Source: Arthrobacter sp. AFG7.2 (GTDB taxonomy: Bacteria; Actinomycetota; Actinomycetes; Actinomycetales; Micrococcaceae). Taken from it: a stretch of 64,000 nt of DNA. Positions 56,310-64,000 of the stretch are shown here, one piece after another. A program made the translations under genes and the position numbers. How positions within the stretch are numbered: the first letter of the stretch is position 1; each line of letters starts with the position of its first letter. The stretch lies in NCBI RefSeq assembly GCF_002892835.1, contig NZ_PJMB01000008.1, forward strand, positions 1 through 64,000, read 5' to 3'. The notes under the pieces are model-generated. The model worked only from the letters and a program-made list of their open reading frames with translations, searched no databases and was not told where the DNA came from.

Positions 56310-57790
56310 GGTTGGTTGCCCTCTTCTGTAGATGCCGGGGTACTTGAGGAATCTGTGGTGGCTGCCTGGGCCAGTTCAGCGGATCGGGTTCCGGGGCGGT
56401 TGGCCGGCACCCAGCCCTCTGTGTTCTGCTGCGCAGCAACGGACAGGGCCAGCGCTCCCGCAGGGACGTCCTTGCGGATCACCGCGCCGGCGCCGCTGTA
56501 GGCGCCGTCCCCCACGGTGACCGGGGCAACGAACACTGTGTTGGAACCCGTGCGGACGCCCGAGCCGATCACGGTGCGGTGCTTCTTCTCGCCGTCGTAA
56601 TTGGCTGTGATGTTTCCGCAGCCGATGTTGGTGTCCTCGCCGATTTCGGCATCGCCGGCGTAACCGAGGTGGGACAACTTGGAGCCGCGGCCGATGATCA
56701 CGTTCTTGGTTTCGTAGAAGGCACCGATTTTGCCGGTCTCACCCAGTACGGTGCCGGGGCGCAGGTAGGTGAAGGGTCCGACGGCGGCGCCTGCCCCGAT
56801 GCTGGCACCGGAACCGTGGGTGCGGACCACCTTGGCGCCCTCGCCGATGGTGACGTCCGTCAGGGTGGTGTCCGGGCCGACGACGGCGTCCCTCGCCACA
56901 CGGGTGGTGCCGTGCAGCTGGGTGTTGGGGAGGATGCGGACGTCCTCGTCCAGGGTCACGGAGGAGTCGATCCAGGTGGTGGCGGGGTCCACGACGGTGA
57001 CGCCGGACCGCATCCAGGCCTCCACTGTCCGGCGGTTCAGCTCGGCGCCCAGCGCGGAGAGCTGGACGCGGTCGTTGGCGCCCTCCACCTGCCAGCGGTC
57101 GGCGGTGACGACGGCGGCAACCCGGCCGCCTGCCTGCCGGGCCAGGCCCAGGACGTCGGTGAGGTACTTCTCGCCTTGTGAGTTCTCAGTCGTGACGTGG
57201 GTCAGCGCGTCCCGAAGAACGGCTGCGTCGAAGGCGTAAATGCCGGAGTTGACCTCGCGGATGAGCCGCTCGGCGTCGGAGGCGTCCTTGTGTTCGACGA
57301 TGCCGGTGACGGTCCCGTCGTCGCCGCGCAGGATGCGGCCGTAGCCGGTGGCGTCATCGAGGACTGCCGTGAGGACAGTGACGGCGTTGGCCTCGTGCTC
57401 ATGGGTGGCGACGAGCTCGGCGAGCAGCTGGCCGGAAAGCAGCGGCACATCGCCGTAGGTCACCACCACGGTGCCGGCCAGTTCCTGACCTGCGTCAAGG
57501 GCCTGGAGGGCAACCTCGACGGCGCGGCCGGTGCCGGGAACCTCGTCCTGGTCCACGATGACGGCAGCAGGATCGAGCTCTGAGAGGTGGCGGGCCACCA
57601 GGTCACGTTCATGCCGGACCACGATGGCGAGCTGGCGGGGATCGATGCTCCGCGCGGCGAGCAGCGCATGGCCCACCATGGACCTGCCGCCAATCTCATG
57701 CAGGATCTTCGGGGTACGGGATTTCATCCGTGTACCGGCACCTGCCGCCAGGACGATTACTGCGGCCGGGCCGGAATTCTCGGGGATCAC
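56306..57790 (-). CDS. glmU: bifunctional UDP-GlcNAc pyrophosphorylase/glucosamine-1-P acetyltransferase
   Basis: Makes UDP-GlcNAc for peptidoglycan in two steps, 494 aa, cytoplasmic trimer. The N-terminal uridyltransferase opens AVIVLAAGAGTRMKSRTPKILHEIGGRSM (about 9-37); GDVPLLSGQLLAEL follows. The left-handed beta-helix (about 270-460) shows hexapeptide repeats with YAGDAEIGEDTNIGCGNITANYDG and the acetyltransferase loop. The tail (about 465-494) is a Thr/Ser/Ala extension. GTG at 57790 has AAGGAG nine bases upstream. It follows tRNA-Gln, as in mycobacteria. Confidence 0.97.
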   Translation of the reverse strand: MIPENSGPAAVIVLAAGAGTRMKSRTPKILHEIGGRSMVGHALLAARSIDPRQLAIVVRHERDLVARHLSELDPAAVIVDQDEVPGTGRAVEVALQALDAGQELAGTVVVTYGDVPLLSGQLLAELVATHEHEANAVTVLTAVLDDATGYGRILRGDDGTVTGIVEHKDASDAERLIREVNSGIYAFDAAVLRDALTHVTTENSQGEKYLTDVLGLARQAGGRVAAVVTADRWQVEGANDRVQLSALGAELNRRTVEAWMRSGVTVVDPATTWIDSSVTLDEDVRILPNTQLHGTTRVARDAVVGPDTTLTDVTIGEGAKVVRTHGSGASIGAGAAVGPFTYLRPGTVLGETGKIGAFYETKNVIIGRGSKLSHLGYAGDAEIGEDTNIGCGNITANYDGEKKHRTVIGSGVRTGSNTVFVAPVTVGDGAYSGAGAVIRKDVPAGALALSVAAQQNTEGWVPANRPGTRSAELAQAATTDSSSTPASTEEGNQP

Positions 57791-57890
57791 GTACGGGCTC
57801 TCCTTGCTTGGTTACGCTGGCGCTTGCGGTGTCCGGCCACGTTGCGGGCGGCACCGACGGTCATCCTACTGAACGCTCCACGCGCAGCAG

Positions 57891-57962
57891 TTCCGCCCAT
57901 AGGATTCGAACCTATACTCCACGGCTCCAAAGGCCGGGGTGCTGCCATTACACCAGAGCGGA
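57891..57962 (-). tRNA. tRNA-Gln (anticodon UUG)
   Basis: The complement folds as a full cloverleaf of 72 bases including the discriminator A: acceptor TCCGCTC / GGGCGGA (one G-T pair), D stem GTGT/GCAC, anticodon loop CTTTGGA giving UUG at positions 34-36, and T arm with GGTTCGAATCC. One anticodon-stem pair (27-43) is C-U. CCA is not encoded. A -10-like TAACTA (complement of 57992-57997) lies about 30 bases upstream. The gene stands 101 bases before glmU. Confidence 0.93.
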
Positions 57963-58117
57963 CCGTGCCGTGGCACGCGGCCGGGCACAAGTAGTTATTT
58001 TGCCACGGGTTCGGGGCGCTGCGCGACATGGGGCATTCCCGCCAGGTCCGCCGCCCGTCATTATGCCCTGCGGCATGCCCGCCATCCCGCCACTGCCCGG
58101 TGGTGCATGATGGAAAT

Positions 58118-58744
58118 GTGAGCAACAACCCTCCGCGGACACGCATGACCGGCCTGCAGCGGCGCAGCCAGCTGGTCGACGTCGGACGCGGGCTTTTCGC
58201 CGTGCGTGGCCTCGACGGGACCACCATTGAGGAAATCGCGGCCAGTGCGGGGGTGTCCAAGCCAGTCATCTATGAGCACTTCGGCTCGAAAGAGGGGCTG
58301 TACACCCAGGTGGTGGACCACGAGTTCCGGCTCCTCCTGGACTCCATCAATGAGGCCCTGACCCAGGAGGCCAAGCCGCGCGTCCTGGTGGAGCGCGCCG
58401 CCCTGGCCTTGCTGACCTACATCGAGGAACGCACCGAAGGATTCCGGATCCTGATGCGCGACGCCCCGCCGTCGCAGCCCGAGGGCGCCTTCTCCACCCT
58501 GCTGTCCCACGTCACCGCCAAAGTGGAACACATCCTCGCCGACGAGTTCGACCGCCGGGGATTCAGCGCCCAGGACGGCGCCATGTACGCGCAGATGCTG
58601 GTGGGAATGGTAGCCATGACGGGCCAGTGGTGGCAGGACAGCCGCCAGCCCGACAAACAGACTGTCGCCGCGCACCTGGTCAACCTGGCCTGGAACGGCC
58701 TGACCGGGCTCAAGAAGGACCCCGGGCTGATGTCAGAGGGGTGA
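58118..58744 (+). CDS. TetR-family transcriptional regulator
   Basis: 209 aa. The HTH covers about residues 10-57: QRRSQLVDVGRGLFAVRGLDGTT, then IEEIAASAGVSKPVIYEHFGSKEGLYTQVVD; the C-terminal ligand domain has a Trp-rich stretch TGQWWQDSRQ. This is the common FadR/AcrR-like actinobacterial form. GTG at 58118 is chosen because upstream codons are low-complexity and CATGAT (58106-58111, one base off TANNNT) lies six bases before it. It converges with the ABC-F gene (40 bases between stops). Its target is unknown; the divergent side is tRNA-Gln and glmU. Confidence 0.88.
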   Translation: MSNNPPRTRMTGLQRRSQLVDVGRGLFAVRGLDGTTIEEIAASAGVSKPVIYEHFGSKEGLYTQVVDHEFRLLLDSINEALTQEAKPRVLVERAALALLTYIEERTEGFRILMRDAPPSQPEGAFSTLLSHVTAKVEHILADEFDRRGFSAQDGAMYAQMLVGMVAMTGQWWQDSRQPDKQTVAAHLVNLAWNGLTGLKKDPGLMSEG

Positions 58745-58784
58745 GTTGTCGCCTGGTTACGTCCCCGTGGCGCAAGCAGCAGGA

Positions 58785-60614
58785 CTATTCGCCGAGGACC
58801 TCGAGGGCCTCGAGCCATTCGAGTTCGAGGGCTTCGCGTTCGCCCGCCAGGTCCTTGAGCTTTTTGTTCTGTTCGGCCAAAGCGTCGAAGTCCGACTGCT
58901 CCGTGCTCTTGACCATTTGGTCGTGGACTTTCTTTTCCTGCTGTTCGAGCTTGCCCAGCTGGCGCTCGATCCGGTTCTTGGCTTTGCGGGCGTCGCGCTT
59001 TTCGGCTTCTGAGGCGCCGGAGGGTGCTGCCGCGGCCGGGGTGGAACTGGCGCTGGTGACGGGGTTGCCGCCGCCGGTGATCGTGGAGCCGGCCAGGGCG
59101 GACTCCCGGAGTTCCAGGTACTGGTCCACACCGCCGGGCAGGCCGCGCAGCTTTCCGTCGCCCAGGAGTGCCATCTGGTGGTCGGTGACCCGCTCCAGCA
59201 AGTAACGGTCATGGCTCACCACCACGAGCGTCCCGGGCCAGCCGTCGAGGACATCCTCAACGGCGGCGAGGGTATCGGTGTCCAGGTCATTGGTGGGCTC
59301 ATCGAGCATCAGCACGTTGGGCTCCCCCACCAGCAGGCGAAGCAGCTGCAGCCGGCGGCGCTCACCGCCGGAAAGGTCCTTGACCGGAGTCCACTGCTTC
59401 TCTTTGGTGAAGCCGAGCTGTTCCACGAGCTGGCCCGCGCTGAACTCCTTGCCGCCCACGTTGAAGGAACGCTTCTCGCGCTCGATCACCTCGATGACGC
59501 GCAGGTCAGAGACGTCGTCGAGCTCCTTGACCTCCTGGCTGAGGACCGCGGTGACCACTGTCTTGCCCCGCTTGACCTTCCCGGCGTCGGGGGTGATTTC
59601 TCCGTTAAGCAGTTTCAGGAGGGTGGTCTTGCCGGCGCCGTTGACGCCCACCAGTCCGAGGCGTTCGCCGGGAGCAAGGCGCAGGGTGATGTTGTCGAAG
59701 AGTTTCCGCCCGTCGTCGCCGCCCTGGAAGTCAAGGGATACGTGCTCCAGGTCCAGCACGTCCTTGCCCTGCCGCGCGGTGGCCATCTTGCTGAGCGCCA
59801 TGGAGTCGCGGGGAGCGGGCACGTCGGCGATGAGGGCGTTGGCCGCTTCGATCCGGAACTTCGGCTTCGCCGTCCGGGCCGGGGCGCCACGCCTCAGCCA
59901 CGCGAGCTCCTTCTTGACCAGCTGCTGCCGCTTGCCTTCCATGACCGACGCCGAGCGGTCCCGTTCGGCGCGGGCCAGGACATAGGCCGCGTAGCCGCCT
60001 TCGAAGGGGTCAACGATGCCGTCGTGGACTTCCCACGTCTTGTTGCAGACTTCGTCCAGGAACCAGCGGTCGTGGGTGACCACAAGGAATGCACCCTGGT
60101 TGGCACGCCACCGGGTCTTCAGATGCCGGGACAGCCAGGCAACGCCCTCGACGTCGAGGTGGTTGGTTGGTTCGTCAAGCATGATGACGTCGTGGTCCTC
60201 GATCAGGAGCTTGGCCAGGGCAACGCGCCGTTTCTGCCCGCCGGAGAGTGCATGGACGTTGGCGTGCCAGTCGACGTCGGACACCAGTCCGCCCATGACC
60301 TCACGGATCTGGGGGTTGCGGGCCCATTCGTAGTCCGCCTGGTCCCCGACGATGGCCGCGCCGACCGTCAGGTCGCCGTCGAGCACGTCGCTTTGGTCCA
60401 GATAACCCACGTTGACGTCGCCTCGCTTGGTGACCCGGCCGGAATCAGGCGTGGAGCGCAGGGCCAGCAGCCTCATCAGGGTGGATTTTCCGTCGCCGTT
60501 GCGGCCCACCATGCCGATCCTGTCACCCTCCTCGAGCCCCAGGGTAATGCCGTCCAGGACGGTGCGGGTTGCGTAGGAGACCGTCAGGTTCTCGCCGCCA
60601 AGAAGGTGTGCCAC
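58785..60614 (-). CDS. ABC-F family ATPase (Uup/EttA-like)
   Basis: Cytoplasmic ribosome-associated ATPase with two ABC domains and no membrane part, 609 aa. Walker A loops: GMVGRNGDGKSTLM (about 34-47) and GLVGVNGAGKTTLL (about 325-338); signatures ALSGGQKRRVALAKLL and DLSGGERRRLQLLRLL; Walker B IMLDEPTNHLD and LMLDEPTNDLD. The inter-domain linker and a C-terminal Lys/Glu coiled coil (about 545-609, KRDARKAKNRIERQLGKLEQ) are of the Uup type, which acts on ribosomes or DNA ends. The GTG start lies 38 bases after ispE, in the ksgA-ispE direction. Confidence 0.93.
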   Translation of the reverse strand: MAHLLGGENLTVSYATRTVLDGITLGLEEGDRIGMVGRNGDGKSTLMRLLALRSTPDSGRVTKRGDVNVGYLDQSDVLDGDLTVGAAIVGDQADYEWARNPQIREVMGGLVSDVDWHANVHALSGGQKRRVALAKLLIEDHDVIMLDEPTNHLDVEGVAWLSRHLKTRWRANQGAFLVVTHDRWFLDEVCNKTWEVHDGIVDPFEGGYAAYVLARAERDRSASVMEGKRQQLVKKELAWLRRGAPARTAKPKFRIEAANALIADVPAPRDSMALSKMATARQGKDVLDLEHVSLDFQGGDDGRKLFDNITLRLAPGERLGLVGVNGAGKTTLLKLLNGEITPDAGKVKRGKTVVTAVLSQEVKELDDVSDLRVIEVIEREKRSFNVGGKEFSAGQLVEQLGFTKEKQWTPVKDLSGGERRRLQLLRLLVGEPNVLMLDEPTNDLDTDTLAAVEDVLDGWPGTLVVVSHDRYLLERVTDHQMALLGDGKLRGLPGGVDQYLELRESALAGSTITGGGNPVTSASSTPAAAAPSGASEAEKRDARKAKNRIERQLGKLEQQEKKVHDQMVKSTEQSDFDALAEQNKKLKDLAGEREALELEWLEALEVLGE

Positions 60615-60652
60615 AGGGAACTGCTTTCTGGTTCAGGGTAAGGACTGGAAGT

Positions 60653-61615
60653 TTAAAGGAGGGTGTCCGACATGATCCGCGCCCCGGGAACAGGGCCGTG
60701 GACGGCGAGGGCTGTCAGGCCATAGTGCCGCAGGTCCGTCGCCAGGGCCTCCGCCGCGACGGAATCGTCCGCCAGCAGGGCCACGGTGGGCCCCGAACCG
60801 GAGACGATGCCTGCAATGGCTCCGTGCGATTCTCCGATCCCCAGCGTATCGCGCAGGGCCGGTGACAGTTCAATGGATGCCCGCTGGAGGTCGTTGACCA
60901 GGACCCGGCTCAGCGCTTCCGCGTCTCCGCTGCGGAGGGCAGTGAGAATCCGGGGATCCACTCCGGTAGGTTCAACGGCCTGGACGCCGCCGGCCTCGCG
61001 CATGCGGTCCAGGGTCCGGTAGACCTCAGGAGTCGGGAGGCCATAATCGGCCGTGACGAGGACCCAGTGGGTCTGCGCTTTTGCCAGGGCGGGGGAAAGT
61101 TCGTCGCCCACCCCGAGCCCCACTGCTGTACCGCCCAGGAGTGAAAACGGGACGTCGGCGCCCAGCTCCGCAGCCAGGTGCGCCAGCTCTTCGCGGGATA
61201 AGCCGCTGTTCCACAGCGCGTCGCAGGCCAGGAGGGTCGCCGCAGCATCTGCCGATCCCCCGCCCATGCCGCCCGCCACGGGGACGCGCTTGGTGATCTC
61301 CAGGTGCACACCGGAGGGACGCTCGGAGACGTCGGCCATGATTGCCGCCGCCTTGTACGCCAGGTTGCTTTCGTCCAGGGGGATGTCGGCGGTGTCCAGG
61401 TCCACGGTGCTCGCCCTGCTCAGGCTGACGGTGATCCCCGGGGTTTCGGTACTGGTTGCGGCAACTTCCTCGTACAGCGACACGGCGAGGTACACGCTGG
61501 CAACGGAGTGGTAGCCGTCGGGTCGGAGCGGACCCACTTCAAGGGAGACGTTGACCTTACCGGGGGCCTTGACGCGGACGGTCCTGGCAGCGAACCGCCC
61601 TGCCGGGGCGTTCAC
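60653..61615 (-). CDS. ispE: 4-diphosphocytidyl-2-C-methyl-D-erythritol kinase
   Basis: GHMP kinase of the MEP isoprenoid pathway, 320 aa, cytoplasmic. Motifs: [24 protein letters not shown] (about 13-36), the ATP loop [21 protein letters not shown] (about 110-130) and the C-terminal [13 protein letters not shown] (about 268-280). The GTG start overlaps the ksgA stop as GTGA, so translation is coupled. Linkage ksgA-ispE is conserved in actinobacteria. Confidence 0.96.
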   Translation of the reverse strand: MNAPAGRFAARTVRVKAPGKVNVSLEVGPLRPDGYHSVASVYLAVSLYEEVAATSTETPGITVSLSRASTVDLDTADIPLDESNLAYKAAAIMADVSERPSGVHLEITKRVPVAGGMGGGSADAAATLLACDALWNSGLSREELAHLAAELGADVPFSLLGGTAVGLGVGDELSPALAKAQTHWVLVTADYGLPTPEVYRTLDRMREAGGVQAVEPTGVDPRILTALRSGDAEALSRVLVNDLQRASIELSPALRDTLGIGESHGAIAGIVSGSGPTVALLADDSVAAEALATDLRHYGLTALAVHGPVPGARIMSDTLL

Positions 61616-62481
61616 TCTAGGGCCTGCTTAGCCTCTGCGATTCTGGCGAAGGCCCGGATGTCGATGACCTCGCCCCTGGCTGTGGGATCGACGCCGGCAG
61701 CCACCAGGCAGCGCTCTGCTTCCGGTGCACCACCTGCCCAGCCTGCAAGGGCGGCCCGGAGGGTCTTGCGGCGCTGGGCGAAGGCGGCGTCCACCACGGC
61801 GAAGACCTGTTCCCTGGTTGCGGTGGTGGCGGGAGGTTCGCGGCGCGTAAAGGCAACCAGCCCGGAATGGATTTTTGGCGCCGGCCAGAAAACGTTCATT
61901 CCTATGACGCCGGCCTTGCGCATCTGGCTGTACCAGGCGGCCTTCACGGACGGCACCCCGTAGGTTTTGGACCCCGGGCCTGCCGCCAGCCGGTCCGCCA
62001 CCTCATCCTGGACCATCACGAGTCCGTGCTGAAGCGTGGGGAAATGCTGCAGGAGATGCAGTACCACCGGAACTGCGACGTTATAGGGCAGGTTCGCCAC
62101 CAGCGCTGTGGGCTGCACCGGGAGTTCGGTGACTTTCATGGCATCGGCATGCACCAGGTGGAAGTTCGCTGCGGCGGACGGGCGCCACTCCTGGACTGTT
62201 GCCGGCAACTTCGCGGCCAGCACCGGATCGATTTCAACTGCCACCACCGACGCCGCCGCATCAAGCAGTCCGAGGGTCAGGGATCCCAGGCCCGGTCCCA
62301 CCTCCAGAACTGTCTCGTCGGGTTCCACATCTGCTGCGGCCACGATCCTGCGGATGGTGTTGCCGTCAATGACGAAGTTCTGGCCAAGGGTTTTGGTGGG
62401 GCGGATACCGATGTCCTCCGCGAGCCGGCGTATGTCGGATGCACCAAAAAGCGGTGCGGGCGCGGGGATTGGTTCAGTCAC
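61612..62481 (-). CDS. rsmA: 16S rRNA (adenine1518/1519-N6) dimethyltransferase
   Basis: KsgA; dimethylates two adjacent adenines near the 3' end of 16S rRNA during ribosome maturation, 289 aa. SAM site: [44 protein letters not shown] (about 59-86), and the catalytic [18 protein letters not shown] (about 128-145, NLPY). GTG at 62481 has TAGGAT (complement of 62488-62493) exactly six bases upstream, so it has its own leaderless promoter. rpfB ends 122 bases upstream behind a 17-bp hairpin. Confidence 0.96.
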   Translation of the reverse strand: MTEPIPAPAPLFGASDIRRLAEDIGIRPTKTLGQNFVIDGNTIRRIVAAADVEPDETVLEVGPGLGSLTLGLLDAAASVVAVEIDPVLAAKLPATVQEWRPSAAANFHLVHADAMKVTELPVQPTALVANLPYNVAVPVVLHLLQHFPTLQHGLVMVQDEVADRLAAGPGSKTYGVPSVKAAWYSQMRKAGVIGMNVFWPAPKIHSGLVAFTRREPPATTATREQVFAVVDAAFAQRRKTLRAALAGWAGGAPEAERCLVAAGVDPTARGEVIDIRAFARIAEAKQALE

Positions 62482-62487
62482 CTAGGT

Positions 62488-62493
62488 ATCCTA
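62488..62493 (-). promoter_or_regulatory. -10 box of leaderless ksgA promoter (TAGGAT)
   Basis: On the minus strand TAGGAT ends six bases before the GTG at 62481; a -35 is not clear. Confidence 0.5.
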
Positions 62494-62538
62494 TCCCGCG
62501 CCGCTCCCCCGCCCTGCCCGGACGACGCCTGGCTAACG

Positions 62539-62576
62539 GCTGTGGCCGGGCCCGGAGATCCGGGCCCGGCCACAGC
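62539..62576 (-). terminator. strong hairpin between rpfB and ksgA
   Basis: GCTGTGGCCGGGCCCGG and its exact complement (17 bp) flank AGAT, 28 bases after the rpfB stop. No T run follows. It should reduce or end rpfB transcription before ksgA. Confidence 0.8.
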
Positions 62577-62603
62577 AGTGACGGGGCGTATAAGTTCAGC
62601 AGG

Positions 62604-63800
62604 TCAGCGGGTGGCAGCCCAGCCGCAGCCCCAGGGCTGAAGTCCGCGCTGTGCGTACACGCGGTTGGCAATATCGATCTGCTGGGCCTTGGTGGCAAGG
62701 CTGGCGTTGGGTGCATATGCTCCTCCGCCGGCGCCGAGCCAGGTGCGGATATCAAACTGCAGGCCGCCGTAGTAGCCGTTTCCGGTGTTGATACTCCAGT
62801 TTCCCGTGGCCTCGCACTGGGCGATCTTGTCCCACATTGCTTCGTTCAACATGGCCGGTGCAGCGGCGCCCGTGTTGGCTCCCGCGCTTGCCGCAGGTGC
62901 CGCAGGTGCTGCAGCTGCTGCAGGGGCGGGCTTGGCCACAGGCTTCGGCTTGGTGCCCACGGTGATTTTCTCCGCTACCGGCTGGACCGTGACCGCCTCG
63001 GACACCAGTGTGCGCGACGCCTCGCGGCCGTCCACCAGCACGAGCTTGAAGGTCTTCTCGAGCTTGCCGGGTACACCCTTTTGGGTTACTTCCTTCTCGC
63101 CCTTGAGCAGTTCGCCGCTCTCAATGGTGACGGTCTCAAACGGAACCTCGTCTGTGGTGGCAGCGGTCTGGCTGTTGTCCACGCGGGACACCTTGATGAC
63201 CATGTTGTTGACCACGGGGGCGTGGGCGGGCTGCGAGGTGCGGTCGTTGGCGCCGAGGGCCAGGCCGGCGTCGCCGAGGACGGTACCCACGGTGGCGGCG
63301 GTGGTGGTGGCGGTGTCCACCTTGCCGTCGGCAACGATGCTGACCGTCTTGGGTGTGGAGATGGAGACGAAGGACCCCGCGACGGACAGCTGGGCGTCCT
63401 TGGGGACGGATACCGAGGAGGCGCTGGCGACACCGAGCTCAGTGACCAGGCCGGCGACGTCCTGCGCGGTGGTGTTCACCGTCTTTTCGGCACCGTCGAG
63501 GCTGACCTTGACTTCTTTTACCTTGTTGACGTTGATGACGGTGCCGTCCTGGACAGAGGCATCAACGGAGGGCGAGACGCGGTCGGCTGGACTCAGGTCC
63601 AGGTTGGCGCTCTTGACCACCTGGCCCACGGTTCCACCGAAGGTCTGCACGGACGAGACTTTGCCATCGACATTAAGCGTGATGGTTTTGTTATTGCCGA
63701 CGAAGGCTACGAGCCCCACGACGAGTGCGCACAGCACCAGAATCTGGGCGCCAACCTTGATGAAGCTGAACTTGCCGTCCGATGTGAAGAACTTACTCAC
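62604..63800 (-). CDS. rpfB: resuscitation-promoting factor with DUF348 repeats and G5 domain
   Basis: Cell-wall-cleaving resuscitation factor, 398 aa. N-terminal anchor VGAQILVLCALVVGLVAFVG (about 16-35), three DUF348 ubiquitin-like repeats (about 38-190, each NVDGKxxxVxT-like: LNVDGKVSSVQTFGGTV, VSLDGAEKTVNTTAQDV, IVADGKVDTATTTAATV), a G5 domain (about 200-275, EKEVTQKGVPGKLEK), a Pro/Ala linker (about 280-315) and the lysozyme-like Rpf domain (about 318-398) with catalytic Glu in AQCEATGNW and a closing disulfide pair with WGCGW. GTG at 63800 lacks a strong ribosome site. The 5' leader contains competing hairpins. Confidence 0.95.
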   Translation of the reverse strand: MSKFFTSDGKFSFIKVGAQILVLCALVVGLVAFVGNNKTITLNVDGKVSSVQTFGGTVGQVVKSANLDLSPADRVSPSVDASVQDGTVINVNKVKEVKVSLDGAEKTVNTTAQDVAGLVTELGVASASSVSVPKDAQLSVAGSFVSISTPKTVSIVADGKVDTATTTAATVGTVLGDAGLALGANDRTSQPAHAPVVNNMVIKVSRVDNSQTAATTDEVPFETVTIESGELLKGEKEVTQKGVPGKLEKTFKLVLVDGREASRTLVSEAVTVQPVAEKITVGTKPKPVAKPAPAAAAAPAAPAASAGANTGAAAPAMLNEAMWDKIAQCEATGNWSINTGNGYYGGLQFDIRTWLGAGGGAYAPNASLATKAQQIDIANRVYAQRGLQPWGCGWAATR

Positions 63801-63824
63801 GTTTGCCCGTAACTTTAGGTCTGT

Positions 63825-63884
63825 CCGGGCACGGGGAATTGCGCAATAAAATGCCCGGCACCACCATTGGGGGCAGTCCGGGCA
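63825..63884 (-). promoter_or_regulatory. attenuator-like leader of rpfB: terminator and competing hairpin
   Basis: Read on the minus strand: element A TGCCCGG (63884-63878), element B CCGGGCA (63858-63852) followed directly by TTTTATT, and element C TGCCCGG (63831-63825). A:B gives a terminator hairpin with a U tract; B:C gives a different hairpin that contains the U tract in its loop together with the palindrome ATTGCGCAAT (63838-63847). They cannot form together. A and C share a 10-base direct repeat, GTGCCCGGAC. This is the layout of a transcription attenuator or riboswitch expression platform. Confidence 0.65.
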
Positions 63885-63913
63885 CCGTCGCGCCGCGACA
63901 CTCCACGCAACGG

Positions 63914-63947
63914 GCAGCCGGGCGGAAAGCCCGGCAGTCCTGGCTGC
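63914..63947 (-). ncRNA. stem-loop in the rpfB 5' leader
   Basis: GCCGGGC-TTTCC-GCCCGGC (63935-63917) is a 7-bp perfect stem; GCAGCC (63947-63942) can alternatively pair with GGCTGC (63919-63914), which overlaps its 3' arm. With an A/T-rich GACATTTATTAG near the window end as possible -10 region, the leader would be about 180 bases and this hairpin its upstream, possibly sensing, part. Confidence 0.4.
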
Positions 63948-64000
63948 AAAAAGAAGTGAATTTACCCGTTGGCCTTCCCCGACCCCGGCTAATAAATGTC

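Noticed and set aside
57963..58117. N-terminal extension of the TetR gene to 58028
   Set aside because: The extra 30 codons are Pro/Cys/Arg rich, lack a ribosome site, and lie in the upstream region of tRNA-Gln; GTG at 58118 fits the family.
63801..64000. c-di-AMP (ydaO-type) riboswitch before rpfB
   Set aside because: The position fits what is known from Streptomyces rpf genes, but I could not find the conserved sequence blocks; only the competing hairpins are supported.
1..64000. Insertion sequence, prophage or genomic island
   Set aside because: No transposase, integrase, att-like repeats next to the tRNA gene or change of codon style was seen.

Overview
The window is ordinary chromosome of a high-GC actinobacterium. 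Gene content and protein style (epsilon subunit of acyl-CoA carboxylase, Rpf with G5 domain, SCO4848-type membrane protein, NAD(P)H-quinone dehydrogenase LpdA, TANNNT promoters, many GTG starts) point to the Micrococcaceae, most likely Arthrobacter or Pseudarthrobacter. I see no phage, insertion sequence, integron or CRISPR array.

Layout. 1-6,000: start of a large secreted Ig/Fn3-like protein cut by the window edge, a class III nucleotidyl cyclase, a PH-domain membrane protein, biotin ligase BirA, an SDR enzyme, and the acyl-CoA carboxylase beta and epsilon subunits. 6,000-17,400: a DUF885 peptidase-like protein, a dicarboxylate symporter, a secreted helical-repeat protein, a TetR-MMPL-Maf group, the biotin-carrying acyl-CoA carboxylase alpha subunit, an NTF2-like protein and a glutamine amidotransferase. 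17,400-24,350: an MHS-family transporter, then a nitrate assimilation operon (NarK, molybdopterin nitrate reductase, FAD/BFD electron-transfer protein). 24,350-31,000: flavodoxin and lipoprotein pair, small membrane and secreted proteins, LpdA, purine nucleoside phosphorylase, phosphosugar mutase. 30,950-37,500: nitrite reductase nirD and nirB (divergent), siroheme methyltransferase, a HemD-winged-helix fusion and a reduced NirB-like flavoprotein. 37,500-48,000: deoC, a YdjM-like membrane protein, mfd, an SDR/DUF2867 protein, DUF2505 and SCO4848 proteins, sufU and sufS. 48,200-53,650: two tandem large LuxR-family ATPase regulators. 53,700-64,000: the conserved housekeeping block pth, rplY, prs, glmU, tRNA-Gln, TetR, ABC-F, ispE, ksgA, rpfB.

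How the genes work together. BirA biotinylates the carboxylase alpha subunit that pairs with the beta and epsilon subunits; the alpha and beta genes share a nearly identical 17-bp inverted repeat upstream. NarK, the nitrate reductase, NirBD and the siroheme enzymes form one nitrate-to-ammonium pathway, and 11-bp-phased GAAAC/GTNAC half-sites of GlnR type lie upstream of both nirB and narK. prs, glmU, ispE, ksgA, rplY and pth serve nucleotide, cell-wall, isoprenoid and ribosome functions.

Most notable signals: a mutually exclusive terminator/anti-terminator pair in the rpfB leader; six phased half-sites at nirBD; the shared acc operator; nine genes with a perfect TANNNT exactly six bases before the start codon (leaderless transcription); a 26-bp near-perfect palindrome before the first LuxR regulator; and a reading-frame conflict at the start of the second LuxR regulator.
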